DNA from: an uncultured Bacteroidales bacterium
Lineage (GTDB): Bacteria > Bacteroidota > Bacteroidia > Bacteroidales > Muribaculaceae
NCBI GenBank assembly: GCA_900542185.1
Contig: UQMZ01000007.1
Span: 1-64,000, forward strand
Direction of reading: 5' to 3'
Length of the DNA stretch: 64,000 nt
Positions 43,356 to 53,122 of the stretch are shown here, in pieces. Below the pieces are notes generated by a model. It had not been told where the DNA came from. It saw only the letters and a program-made list of their open reading frames with translations, and did not search any database. Numbering within the stretch: position 1 is the stretch's first letter; every line of letters begins with the position of its first letter. Made by a program: the position numbers and the translations under genes.

Positions 43356-45533
43356 ATGTTCCGAATATCCATATTAGTCACCATACTTCTTGTATCGGTG
43401 ATTCCGGGCATAGCGAGAAATAATTCCCGCTATGTCGACCCGTTTATCGGCACCGGCGCTGTTGAAGGGGGACTGTCAGGCAATAACTATCCCGGGGCTA
43501 CGGCTCCGTTCGGCATGGTGCAGCTTAGCCCTGACACTCACAGGGTTCCTGACTGGTACAATGCTTCGGGCTATGATTATAACGACAGCATAATCTACAG
43601 CTTCTCGCATACCCGGCTAAGTGGAACCGGAGCAAGCGATTTCATCGACATCGGTATGTTTCCTACCACGGGACATGCCGACTCCTCACGTTTCAGCCAC
43701 GCTCAGGAGACGGCATTTCCGGGCTATTACTCCGTCAGACTGATGGACGAAGATATATTGGCAGAACTCGCGGCCACCACACGCGTAGGCATTCACCGTT
43801 ACAAATATCCGCAAGGGAAGGAGAGGAGGCTGACTCTGGATCTGGATCATTCCGCCAACAAGGGCAGCTGGGGACGCACCATCATCCAGTCGCAGATACG
43901 TAAGACCGGACCGAGAACAATAGAAGGCTTCCGGGTAATTACTGGATGGGCAAAACTCCGAAAGATTTATTTCGTGGCTGAATTTTCCGAAGATATCCGG
44001 GACATGATTCTGTCTGACGGCGAGACAGTCAGAAACGGCGCTACCGTCATAAACGGCAAAGCATTGAAGGCATCCTTAGGCTTCGGCACCGATAATGCGC
44101 CTGTCAAGGTAAAGGTGGCACTCTCCGGTGTTTCCATCGCCAATGCCCGCAAGAATATGGAAGCGGAAGCCCCGCATTTCGATTTCGACAGATATGTGAT
44201 GCAAGGACGCGACGAATGGGACAAGGCCCTGGGCTGCATTGATGCCGAAGGTCCGGAAGACAAACTCAAGACTTTCTATACAGCTCTGTATCATCTGATG
44301 ATACAGCCCAATACGTTCAGCGACGTAAACGGGGAATACATGACGCCGGCCTACACTGTGGCAAAGGTTCCTGACGGATCCGGGCAATATTCCACATTCT
44401 CGCTGTGGGACACATATCGCGCCGCGCATCCGTTTTATTCGCTTTTGATGCCGGAACGTAACGCCGATTTCGTCAACAGTATGCTGCGCCATTATCAGGA
44501 TTACGGTTATCTACCCGTGTGGCATATATGGGGTCAGGACAATTACTGCATGATCGGCAATCATGCGATACCGGTCGTTGCAGAGGCAGTGATGAATGAC
44601 ACTCCCGGCATTGACACCGAATTAGCGTACGAGGCAGTCAGGGAATCGTCATTGCAGCCGCATCTCAATTCTCCTTTCGATGTGTGGGAGAAATACGGCT
44701 ATATGCCCGAGACATTGCAGTCGCAGTCGGTTTCCATCACATTGGAAATGGCATACGATGACTGGTGTGTGGCGCAGATGGCCAGGAAACTTGGCAAACA
44801 GGAAGATTACGAACGCTTCCTGAAACGGTCGCAGTATTTCCGCAACCTCTATGACCCGACCACCGGGTTCTTCAGGGCCAAGGATGAAAACGGCAATTGG
44901 ATGGAGCCTTTCGATCCCTTGAAATTCGGAGCGAACGGCGGATACCCTTACACGGAGGGTAATGCATGGCAGTATTTCTGGTATGTGCCGCACGATATTC
45001 CGGCTCTTATCGCCTTGACAGGCGGAAACAAAGCGTTTGAGAAGAAGCTTGACACTTTCTTCTCGCTGACCGAAACGAGTGGTGCGAAGAACGACAACAT
45101 ATCGGGATGCATAGGCCAATACGCTCATGGCAACGAGCCGAGCCATCATGTGGCTTATCTTTATAACTATGTCAATGCTCCGCATAAGGCCCAGAGAATG
45201 GTGGCGCTTATCATGAACGAGATGTATGACAACACTTCGTCAGGCTATGCCGGTAACGACGACTGCGGAGAGATGTCAGCATGGTACGTATTCGGAGCCT
45301 TGGGGTTCTATCCGGTCAATCCGGCTTCGGGTCAATTCAGCATCGGCACCCCATTGTTCGATAAGTGCACAATTCATTTGCCATACGGCCACGACCTTAA
45401 AATAACGGCAAACAGGTCGAATCCTGATAACGTCGAGGTTAAGTCAATATACCTTAACGGCAAGAAACATAAATCGTTGAGCCTGTCCCGTCAGGACCTG
45501 GTCCGGGGAGGCTCCCTTCATTTCGAATTATAA
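43356..45533 (+). CDS. GH92 family alpha-mannosidase
   Basis: A 725-aa secreted exo-alpha-mannosidase of the standard type. Signal peptide 1-20; the module begins at once with YVDPFIGTGAVEGGLSGNNYPGATAPFGM and includes SFSHTRLSGTGASDF, WDTYRAAHP, and the calcium/catalytic block GNDDCGEMSAWYVFGALGFYPV near 630-650. No accessory domain, unlike the GH92 at 24066. It starts 18 nt after the clan GH-D gene and ends 10 nt before the HTCS gene, so all three share an mRNA. The usual target is terminal alpha-1,2/1,3/1,6-mannose on N-glycans or mannans; linkage cannot be read from sequence. Confidence 0.93.
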   Translation: MFRISILVTILLVSVIPGIARNNSRYVDPFIGTGAVEGGLSGNNYPGATAPFGMVQLSPDTHRVPDWYNASGYDYNDSIIYSFSHTRLSGTGASDFIDIGMFPTTGHADSSRFSHAQETAFPGYYSVRLMDEDILAELAATTRVGIHRYKYPQGKERRLTLDLDHSANKGSWGRTIIQSQIRKTGPRTIEGFRVITGWAKLRKIYFVAEFSEDIRDMILSDGETVRNGATVINGKALKASLGFGTDNAPVKVKVALSGVSIANARKNMEAEAPHFDFDRYVMQGRDEWDKALGCIDAEGPEDKLKTFYTALYHLMIQPNTFSDVNGEYMTPAYTVAKVPDGSGQYSTFSLWDTYRAAHPFYSLLMPERNADFVNSMLRHYQDYGYLPVWHIWGQDNYCMIGNHAIPVVAEAVMNDTPGIDTELAYEAVRESSLQPHLNSPFDVWEKYGYMPETLQSQSVSITLEMAYDDWCVAQMARKLGKQEDYERFLKRSQYFRNLYDPTTGFFRAKDENGNWMEPFDPLKFGANGGYPYTEGNAWQYFWYVPHDIPALIALTGGNKAFEKKLDTFFSLTETSGAKNDNISGCIGQYAHGNEPSHHVAYLYNYVNAPHKAQRMVALIMNEMYDNTSSGYAGNDDCGEMSAWYVFGALGFYPVNPASGQFSIGTPLFDKCTIHLPYGHDLKITANRSNPDNVEVKSIYLNGKKHKSLSLSRQDLVRGGSLHFEL

Positions 45534-45543
45534 TCCCGACTCA

Positions 45544-48500
45544 ATGGACAGCAGAATCCTGTACACGATTAGCCGCATCGGCTATGCAGTGTTATTGTTG
45601 GCAATGGCCACAGCCAACAGGGCCGGCGCGGCCGATCAGTATAACTTCACGCATGTCGACAGCCGTGACGGACTGTCGGCCAACAATGTGAAGAGTATCG
45701 TGCAGGACTCGCTGGGCTTCATGTGGTTCGGCACTAAGAACGGGCTGAACCGTTACGACGGAAGTACGTTCAGGGTATACAAATGCTATGACGAGGAGCG
45801 CAAGTGCGGCAACAATAATATAGGGGCGCTGTACGAGGACGAGAACACCACTCTGTGGATAGGAACCGACCGAGGCATCTATCAGTACGATCCGCGTGAA
45901 GACCGCATCAGGTTCGTGGACCTGAAACCGGAGGACGGCATGATGCCCGACAACTGGGTACAGACCATAGCAGGCGACGGCAAAGGCCATGTCTGGGCGC
46001 TATTGCCCGACGAAGGCCTATATCTGTACGACACCGGCAAGGGCAGCGTACGTCATTTCCGGTTTGAGGAAACCAGCAGGTTCAAGAAGGTGTATGCGTC
46101 TGACGTCATGGTAGGCTCGGACGGCGCGGTATGGGTAGCCATCGCCAACGACGGTCTGTATCGGTATAATACGTCTACAGGCAAATTCGTCAAGGAGCGG
46201 ATCAAGAATCCAGACATGGTGACGGATACATCATTCATGGCCCTGGGCGAGACCGCGCAAGGCACAGTAATAGCCGGCACTACCAATGGCTCGATCTATG
46301 AATACAATCCGCGCACTCATGTGGTCAATCCGATAGCTTTCAGTGGCCGTGGCAACGTTTACCTGCGTGACATCCTGTGCTTTGACAACGAACTATGGAT
46401 TGGCACGCACGACGGACTCTATATCAAGAATCTCGACAACGGAGCCGAGCAGTTCCTTAAGGAAAACCCTCTGGATCCGTTCTCGCTTTCGGACAATACG
46501 GTATACTGTATTTATCGGGACAAATCGGGAGGTGCATGGATAGGCAGCATATTCGGAGGCGTCAGCTACATGTCACGGCGTAAATTCAAATTCGCCAACT
46601 ACGGTATAAAGGACGGTCTTACGGGACGTCTGGTATTAGGCGTGTCGGCCGACCGCAGCAACAGGATCTGGACCGGTACAGAGACCGCGGGACTGAATCT
46701 GCTGAATCCTGTGGATGGAAAATTCACTTCTCCATTCCATATATCAGGCGTGAACAGGATAGTGCTCTCCATGACATCGATCAACGGAAACATCTATCCC
46801 TCGTTTTCACGTGCAGGACTTTATTGCATCAATCCCGACAACAACAGCCATCATAAGGTATTCCCATTGAACGAGGGCGATGACAGCAATGTGTATTCAT
46901 ATATAGTCGACAGGGACGGCGACGAGTGGGTAGGGACATCCTTTGCCTTGTATTGTCGCAAAAAGGGAGATGCCGACTTCAAACATATCACAGAGACCGG
47001 CTACGACTGGATATATTGTCTGTTCGAATCGTCCGACGGTTCAATCTGGATTGGCACGATGGGCAACGGTATATGGAGACACAATAAGAAGAACGGCTCT
47101 TTCCAGGTTTATACGTATGACCAGAATTCCACCAATCACAGCGGACTGATGTCCAATTCCATAAACTCGATCATGGAGGATTCCGAGGGACGGTTATGGA
47201 TATCTACCGACCGAGGCGGTCTGAGCCGATATGATAAGAAGAATGACCGGTTCGTGACATACGGCATAAAGGAGGGGCTGCCTGACGATGTGGTGTACGG
47301 AGTGGTGCAAGACCGTGGCAGGAACCTGTGGTTCGGCACCAACAAGGGTCTGGTGCGTTTCAATCCGGACAATTCGTCGATACGCGTGTTCACCCGGCAC
47401 GACGGCCTGCCGTTCGAGCAGTTCAATTACAAATCGGCCATTTACTCGCCAGACGGAAACATATACATGGGAGGCATCAACGGACTCATATCGTTCAATC
47501 CCGAGGATTATAAAGACCTGAATACGCCACTGAATATCTACTTCACTGGTCTCAGAGTCCGCAATCAGGAACTGCGTCCGGGCCAGGACTCTCATCTTAA
47601 GGAAAACATACTGTTTGCCGAGAAACTGACTTTACCTCACGAAGACGCTACATTCTCCCTCTCCATAGCTGCCCCGGAATTCAGACATCTCGGACCTATT
47701 GCATTGAGCTACCGGTTATTGCCCGTAAGCGACAAATGGGTGGAACTAAAGGATAACGAGATATCGTTCGTCAATCTTGCTCCAGGCAAATATACACTTG
47801 AAGTGAAAGCTGAAAGCGAGTCTAACCTTGCCACGCGCAAGATTGAGATCAAGATTCTGCCGCCTTGGTGGAAGTCTTGGTGGGCCTATGGCATCGATAT
47901 CCTTTTGGTCTTTCTGCTGGCCGCGCTGTGGTTCCTGTGGTATCGTTCGCACAAGGAGAAGCAGATGCGCGTTCACGAGCAGATGATGATGGACAACAAG
48001 GACAAGGAGCTGTACCGCAGCAAGGTGAACTTCTTCACTGAGATCGCCCACGAGATCCGCACCCCGCTGTCGTTGATAGATCTTCCGCTGGAAGCCATGG
48101 AGGAACTCGACATCAACGACCCTCAGTTCAAGGAATATCTGTCGGTTACGCGCAAGAACACCGGACGTCTGCTGGAACTGACGGGACAGATACTCGACTT
48201 CCAGAAAATAGATTCCAGCCGACTGACCCTTAAGAAGGAGAGTGTGGACATACCTGCGTTGCTGAACGATATAGCCGACCGATTCGACACCCCGCTGAAA
48301 CTTGCCGGCAAGACATTGGAGCGCCACATAGCACCCGACCGGCTTATGGTGATGACCGACCGTGAGGCATTGGTGAAGATGGTGAGCAACCTGCTGAACA
48401 ATGCCCGCAAGTATGGCGACAGGATCGTAGAGCTGTCATTACACCGCAAAGGGGATGAGTTCGAGATACTGGTAGCCAGCGATGGCGAGAAAATCAAGCC

Positions 48501-49575
48501 GGAGGAACGCGACCGTATCTTCATGGCATTCTATCAGACCCATTCGGGCGAGGATTCCAAGAGCGGAGTGGGCATAGGTCTGCCGTTGTCGCGCTCGTTG
48601 GCTACGCTGATGGGCGGTAGCCTCACGCTTGAAGACAACCCCGACGACAAGGACAGGAACGTATTCAAGCTCACATTGCCCGTCATAGCGCCTAAAGATG
48701 ATTCGGAACCCGTGGATTCCGAGATAGACGATTATATGCTGACTTCAGAATCCAATCAGTCCAAGCCACGTCAGGATGTGTTCAGCATCCTTTTGGTGGA
48801 GGATAACGAGACCATTCTGAAGTTCCTGGCCGATCAGCTGTCACGTTCGTTCATGGTCTCTACGGCCGGCAATGGCGTCGAGGCTCTTGAGAAACTCAAG
48901 ACCATGCAGCCGGACCTGATACTGACGGACATCATGATGCCCGAGATGGACGGCATGGAACTGTGCAGGTTAGTGAAGTCGGATGTCAGCCTCAGCCACA
49001 TACCGCTCGTGTTCATCACGGCAAAGAACGACCTGGACAGCAAGATACTGGGACTGCAGTGCGGTGCGGAGGCGTACGTGGAGAAGCCGTTCTCCATCAA
49101 ATACCTTCGCAATCTGATCAATTCAATCCTTGACAACCGCCGCCGTGAGCGCGAGGCGGTAAACAAGAATCCCTTCATGTCGTCGGAAGGCGCACAGGTC
49201 AGCGGCGCCGATCGCGACCTGATGGAAAAGATAAAGGCCGTGATTGACAAACATATCTCGGACGAGAACTTCAACGTAGACTCACTTTGCGACGAGCTAA
49301 ACATGAGCCGCTCGGCAGTGCTGCGCAAAATCAAGTCCCTGTTCGGCATGTCGCCGATCGAGGTGATACGCACCATCAAGCTGAAACGCGCCACCGAACT
49401 GATCAAAGACGGCAGATACCGTATCAGCGACATCTGCTACATGGTAGGCATAGCCACGCCCTCATATTTCAGCAAACTATTCTTCAGGCAGTACGGCATG
49501 ACACCAAAGGACTTCGAAAAGCAATGCCGTGTCAAGGGAAAGGATACTGAAAATTCGGACATATCCGGATCATAA
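45544..49575 (+). CDS. Hybrid two-component system regulator (HTCS)
   Basis: A 1343-aa inner-membrane one-protein two-component regulator. Signal/anchor segment about 10-30; periplasmic sensor of Reg_prop propeller repeats (SLGFMWFGTKNGLNRYDG, TTLWIGTDRGIYQYD and others) to about 680, then a Y_Y_Y domain (AEFRHL to LEVKAES); membrane helix about 780-802; histidine kinase with IAHEIRTPLS (His about 835), N box NNARKYGD and GVGIGLPLSRS; receiver domain with LTDIMMPEMDG (Asp about 1127) and Lys in EKPF; C-terminal AraC-type HTH from about 1230 (MSRSAVLRKIKSLFGMSP, ISDICYMVGIATPSYFSKLF). It should sense a breakdown product and activate the locus, probably at the TGCGTCA sites. Confidence 0.95.
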   Translation: MDSRILYTISRIGYAVLLLAMATANRAGAADQYNFTHVDSRDGLSANNVKSIVQDSLGFMWFGTKNGLNRYDGSTFRVYKCYDEERKCGNNNIGALYEDENTTLWIGTDRGIYQYDPREDRIRFVDLKPEDGMMPDNWVQTIAGDGKGHVWALLPDEGLYLYDTGKGSVRHFRFEETSRFKKVYASDVMVGSDGAVWVAIANDGLYRYNTSTGKFVKERIKNPDMVTDTSFMALGETAQGTVIAGTTNGSIYEYNPRTHVVNPIAFSGRGNVYLRDILCFDNELWIGTHDGLYIKNLDNGAEQFLKENPLDPFSLSDNTVYCIYRDKSGGAWIGSIFGGVSYMSRRKFKFANYGIKDGLTGRLVLGVSADRSNRIWTGTETAGLNLLNPVDGKFTSPFHISGVNRIVLSMTSINGNIYPSFSRAGLYCINPDNNSHHKVFPLNEGDDSNVYSYIVDRDGDEWVGTSFALYCRKKGDADFKHITETGYDWIYCLFESSDGSIWIGTMGNGIWRHNKKNGSFQVYTYDQNSTNHSGLMSNSINSIMEDSEGRLWISTDRGGLSRYDKKNDRFVTYGIKEGLPDDVVYGVVQDRGRNLWFGTNKGLVRFNPDNSSIRVFTRHDGLPFEQFNYKSAIYSPDGNIYMGGINGLISFNPEDYKDLNTPLNIYFTGLRVRNQELRPGQDSHLKENILFAEKLTLPHEDATFSLSIAAPEFRHLGPIALSYRLLPVSDKWVELKDNEISFVNLAPGKYTLEVKAESESNLATRKIEIKILPPWWKSWWAYGIDILLVFLLAALWFLWYRSHKEKQMRVHEQMMMDNKDKELYRSKVNFFTEIAHEIRTPLSLIDLPLEAMEELDINDPQFKEYLSVTRKNTGRLLELTGQILDFQKIDSSRLTLKKESVDIPALLNDIADRFDTPLKLAGKTLERHIAPDRLMVMTDREALVKMVSNLLNNARKYGDRIVELSLHRKGDEFEILVASDGEKIKPEERDRIFMAFYQTHSGEDSKSGVGIGLPLSRSLATLMGGSLTLEDNPDDKDRNVFKLTLPVIAPKDDSEPVDSEIDDYMLTSESNQSKPRQDVFSILLVEDNETILKFLADQLSRSFMVSTAGNGVEALEKLKTMQPDLILTDIMMPEMDGMELCRLVKSDVSLSHIPLVFITAKNDLDSKILGLQCGAEAYVEKPFSIKYLRNLINSILDNRRREREAVNKNPFMSSEGAQVSGADRDLMEKIKAVIDKHISDENFNVDSLCDELNMSRSAVLRKIKSLFGMSPIEVIRTIKLKRATELIKDGRYRISDICYMVGIATPSYFSKLFFRQYGMTPKDFEKQCRVKGKDTENSDISGS

Positions 49576-49643
49576 AAGCGTGTTTTGAAGCGATTGTAGC
49601 ATATTTAGAACTGTTTGAGTCATTTTTCTTGACCAAATACTGT

Positions 49644-49651
49644 TAACTTTG
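49644..49651 (+). promoter_or_regulatory. -7 element of the GH36 promoter
   Basis: TAACTTTG followed by CAACGG lies 74 nt before the GH36 start. No consensus -33 box is present at 19-20 nt. The enzyme is therefore transcribed separately from the HTCS operon. Confidence 0.5.
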
Positions 49652-49724
49652 CAACGGAATAGAAGTCCGGACGCAGACTTCTGTCCCGTAACGATTCAGA
49701 ATCTTCATAATAAAACTAATAATC

Positions 49725-51869
49725 ATGAAACTAAACTTAATGGCTCTTGCCATAGCCGGCCTCACAGCCGGAGTATGTCAGGCCAACGAAATCATCCCCA
49801 TCGAGACGGACAATACCGCGCTGGTGTACACCGTCGGCGACGACGGACGTCTCTATCAGTCATATTTCGGCAAGAAACTCTCTGATTCCTCTGAATATGC
49901 ATCGCTGCCCCAAAGCAAGAAGGAGGCATATCTGACCCATGGAATGGAGGATTATTTCGAACCGGCGCTTCATATAAACCGTAAGGCGACCCCCAATTCA
50001 TCGACGCTGCTCAAATATAAGGGACACCAGACCATAGACCGTGACGGATACAAGGAAACGGTCATCACGCTGCAGGACCCTAAGTTTGCAGACGAGGTCA
50101 AGATACATGTGGGCGCCTTCGGTCTTGAGAATGTATATAAGGAGTGGACGGAGATAACCAACAACGAGAAGCAGCCCGTTGAACTTGAAAAGTATGCATC
50201 GTCTCTGCTTCACTTCACGGCTCCCAAATATGTGCTGACACAATATAGCGGCGAATGGGCCAACGAGGCCAACAAGCTGAGTCAGGAACTGCATTATGGC
50301 AAGAAGGTTGTTGACACCAAGCTGGGCACACGCGCCGATATGTTCGTGTCGCCATTCTTCCAGGTGTCGCTCGGCGACGAAGCCACAGAGACCGCAGGCG
50401 ATGTATTGGCCGGCACTCTGGGTTGGACAGGCAACTTCCGCTATGTGTTCGAGGTCGACAACTTAGGCGACCTGCGCGTAATCAGCGGTATCAACCCTTA
50501 TTTCTCGTCATATCCCTTAGGCAAGGGTGAGACATTCACCACTCCGGAATTCATATTCACTCTCAGCGACCAGGGTACGGGCAAAGCAAGCCGCAATCTG
50601 CACGACTGGGCACGCCGCCATCAGATAAAGGATGGCATGGGCAACCGTATGACACTGCTGAACAACTGGGAGGCCACATACTTCGATTTCGACGAGGAGA
50701 AACTTGTAAAATTAATAGGGGAGGCCAAGGAGCTTGGTGTGGACATGTTCCTGCTTGATGACGGATGGTTTGCCAATAAATATCCCCGCAACAGCGACAC
50801 CCAGGGTCTGGGCGACTGGGACGAGACAGTCTCCAAACTTCCTAACGGCATAGGCCGTCTCACCGAGGAGGCCAAGAAGCAGGGAGTGAAGTTCGGACTC
50901 TGGATTGAGCCTGAGATGGTGAACCCCAAATCCGAACTCTACGAGAAGCATAAAGACTGGGTCATCACCCTTCCGAACCGTGACGAGTATTATTTCCGTA
51001 ACCAGCTCGTGCTGGATCTGGCCAACCCGAAGGTGCAGGACTATGTGTTCGGCGTGGTCGACAATCTGAAGACCAAGTATCCCGACATCGCATACTTCAA
51101 GTGGGACTGCAACAGCCCCATCACGAACATATACTCCAATTATGAGGACAAGGAGCAGCAGAAACTGTACGTCGATTATGTACGTGGACTGTACAAGGTT
51201 CTGGACCGCATCAAGGCCAAGTATCCCGATCTGCCCATGATGCTCTGCTCGGGTGGCGGCGGTCGTACCGACTACGAAGGCCTGAAATATTTCACCGAGA
51301 TGTGGCCCAGCGACAACACCGATCCAATCGAGCGTCTGTTCATACAGTACGGATTCTCGCAGGTATTCCCCGCCAAGGTGCAGTGCGCGCACGTAACCAC
51401 ATGGAACAAGAAGGCTCCCATCAAGTTCCGCACCAACGTGGCGATGATGGGCAAGCTCGGCTTCGACCTCAACCTGCATGACCTTACGGCCGACGATCTG
51501 GCATACGTCAAGCAGTCCATCAAGGAATACAACCGCCTGAAACCGGTAATACTGGACGGCGACCAATACCGTCTTGTATCTCCGTACGAAGGCAACCATA
51601 CATCCACAATGTTCGTGGACAAGGGAGGTAAGAATGCAGTGGTATTTGCATTCGACGTACATCCCCGTTACAACGAGAAACTGATCAACGTGAAACTGCA
51701 GGGTCTCAATCCCGACGCAAAGTATCGTGTACACGAAATCAACCGCGCCGACTGCTCGGTTGACGACAGCCAAAGCACATACTCCGGTCAGTACCTCATG
51801 ACGGTAGGTCTGCCGCTGTTCAGCAACAGCGACCTGTCAAGCCGCGTGTATGAAATCAATGCAAAATAA
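49725..51869 (+). CDS. GH36 family alpha-galactosidase
   Basis: A 714-aa exported retaining alpha-galactosidase. Signal peptide 1-20 (LMALAIAGLTAGVCQA). An N-terminal beta-supersandwich (about 25-300) precedes the TIM barrel with FLLDDGWF, FGLWIEPEMVNP, the nucleophile Asp in YFKWDCNSPI (about 460) and the acid/base Asp in WPSDNTDPIERL (about 528); CSGGGGRTDYEG lies between. These are the canonical GH36 motifs. It closes the locus and removes alpha-linked galactose from the imported glycan or its surface-trimmed form. Full length. Confidence 0.94.
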   Translation: MKLNLMALAIAGLTAGVCQANEIIPIETDNTALVYTVGDDGRLYQSYFGKKLSDSSEYASLPQSKKEAYLTHGMEDYFEPALHINRKATPNSSTLLKYKGHQTIDRDGYKETVITLQDPKFADEVKIHVGAFGLENVYKEWTEITNNEKQPVELEKYASSLLHFTAPKYVLTQYSGEWANEANKLSQELHYGKKVVDTKLGTRADMFVSPFFQVSLGDEATETAGDVLAGTLGWTGNFRYVFEVDNLGDLRVISGINPYFSSYPLGKGETFTTPEFIFTLSDQGTGKASRNLHDWARRHQIKDGMGNRMTLLNNWEATYFDFDEEKLVKLIGEAKELGVDMFLLDDGWFANKYPRNSDTQGLGDWDETVSKLPNGIGRLTEEAKKQGVKFGLWIEPEMVNPKSELYEKHKDWVITLPNRDEYYFRNQLVLDLANPKVQDYVFGVVDNLKTKYPDIAYFKWDCNSPITNIYSNYEDKEQQKLYVDYVRGLYKVLDRIKAKYPDLPMMLCSGGGGRTDYEGLKYFTEMWPSDNTDPIERLFIQYGFSQVFPAKVQCAHVTTWNKKAPIKFRTNVAMMGKLGFDLNLHDLTADDLAYVKQSIKEYNRLKPVILDGDQYRLVSPYEGNHTSTMFVDKGGKNAVVFAFDVHPRYNEKLINVKLQGLNPDAKYRVHEINRADCSVDDSQSTYSGQYLMTVGLPLFSNSDLSSRVYEINAK

Positions 51870-51992
51870 GATAGATATCAGATATTAGATATTGGATGTT
51901 AGATATTAGATATTAGATTAGTTATTAGTTATAAGTTAGCAGTAGAAGTACAATAAGATTCAATTCATAGATATTACAATTCATAGATATTA
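51870..51992. repeat. AT-rich short tandem repeats after the GH36 gene
   Basis: 51872-51930 is an imperfect array of GATATTA units. 51961-51992 is a perfect tandem duplication of a 16-bp unit (CAATTCATAGATATTA twice). The convergent gap 51870-52100 holds these repeats and a weak GGAGG/CCTCC hairpin near 52039-52062, which may be a terminator; no gene is seen. Confidence 0.6.
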
Positions 51993-52100
51993 GGTATAGA
52001 TTGTTATAGATAGGTTATTCTTGGATTGTTTACTCGCGGGAGGTGTCAGTGATGGCCCCTCCTGTCTATTTACATAGGGAATCATCTATGTATATGGCTA

Positions 52101-52685
52101 TTAACGGACTCCGATAAGTTTGTGTGTCTGAAGTGACAGGCGCCACTTCGGGTGCGCCTTGACATAATCTATGGTTTCCGACAGGATTCGGCGGTTTTCC
52201 TCGACATCTCCGACATCACAGGGCTGAAGACAGTATTCTTCGGCCTTTATGTCGTCATACAGGCTCATGTCCTGGCCGATGCCTTTGTACACTACCTTAA
52301 GTTCGTCGATGTGCTGCAGCTTTAACACGGCATTAGGACAGAACCAGAACTTGGGCGAGCACACCACCCAGTCGATTCCGTCGCACAGAGGCATGGTGCC
52401 GTTGGTCTCTATTGCCACGTAGCAGTTATGCTCGTGCAAGAGGTACACCAGCTCTCCTGTGAGTTGCAGGCACGGCTCGCCGCCGGTAATAACGACAAAC
52501 CGACAGGGAGAATACTTAAGTATTTCCTGAAGTATTTCCCGGTCGGTATATTCTCTATATGTTTCATGACGCGTGTCACAGAATGGGCATTTAAGGTTGC
52601 AGCCCGACAGCCGGACGAAAACTGCGGGAGTGCCGGCGTACGATCCCTCGCCCTGCAGGGAATAGAATATCTCGTTAACCCTCAT
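52101..52685 (-). CDS. queE: 7-carboxy-7-deazaguanine synthase QueE
   Basis: A 194-aa radical SAM enzyme that converts 6-carboxytetrahydropterin to 7-carboxy-7-deazaguanine in queuosine biosynthesis. The cluster motif is CNLKCPFCDTRHETY (CxxxCxxC, with the two cysteines close as in QueE), preceded by SLQGEGSYAGTPAVFVRLSG and followed by the SAM-binding ITGGEP and ETNG segments. The start at 52685 is preferred to an upstream ATG at 52715 because it overlaps the queD stop by 4 nt (ATGA), giving translational coupling, and because homology begins there (MRVNEIFYSLQG). Confidence 0.93.
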   Translation of the reverse strand: MRVNEIFYSLQGEGSYAGTPAVFVRLSGCNLKCPFCDTRHETYREYTDREILQEILKYSPCRFVVITGGEPCLQLTGELVYLLHEHNCYVAIETNGTMPLCDGIDWVVCSPKFWFCPNAVLKLQHIDELKVVYKGIGQDMSLYDDIKAEEYCLQPCDVGDVEENRRILSETIDYVKAHPKWRLSLQTHKLIGVR

Positions 52686-53047
52686 GGCAGATACGGGCTG
52701 ATCTGAGATGCGCAACTGTCATCGACATACGTAGCGGTGTTGCCTTCCGATTCCCGGACTGACACCTTATAGCACTGCGGCACTTGGTCGCAGATCCATC
52801 TGGCTATGTTTTCAGCTGTGGGATTGAAGGGGAGGAGTTCGTTGAAGTTGCCGTGATCGAGATAACCGTGAATCCGTTCCTTGATTTGAGTGAAATCGCA
52901 CACCATGCCGTCGGCGTTCAGCTCGCGGGCATAGCAGTAAACCGTTACAATCCAGTTGTGTCCATGCAGATTGCTGCATTTGCTCTCGTAGCTCAGCTCC
53001 AGCCGGTGACATCCGGCAATCTCCATGCGTTTGGATACAAAATACAT
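52682..53047 (-). CDS. queD: 6-carboxytetrahydropterin synthase QueD
   Basis: A 120-aa T-fold enzyme acting one step before QueE: it makes 6-carboxy-5,6,7,8-tetrahydropterin from dihydroneopterin triphosphate. Zinc ligands are in GCHRLE and NLHGHNW; the catalytic Cys is in KCSNLHGH; Asp/His residues in YLDHGNFNEL and the Glu in SVRESEGN complete the active site. The start at 53047 (MYFVSKRMEIAGCH) is chosen because the frame upstream overlaps the promoter region. It forms a two-gene operon with queE, overlapping by 4 nt. Confidence 0.93.
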   Translation of the reverse strand: MYFVSKRMEIAGCHRLELSYESKCSNLHGHNWIVTVYCYARELNADGMVCDFTQIKERIHGYLDHGNFNELLPFNPTAENIARWICDQVPQCYKVSVRESEGNTATYVDDSCASQISPYLP

Positions 53048-53082
53048 ATTTCGTGTCTTTCTTCGTTCTGATAATCGCAATA

Positions 53083-53090
53083 CAAAATTA
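53083..53090 (-). promoter_or_regulatory. -7 element of the queDE promoter
   Basis: TAATTTTG on the minus strand, 36 nt upstream of the queD start. No -33 box was identified. Confidence 0.55.
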
Positions 53091-53122
53091 GTGCTTTATT
53101 TGGAAGTAGCCAAATATAGACA

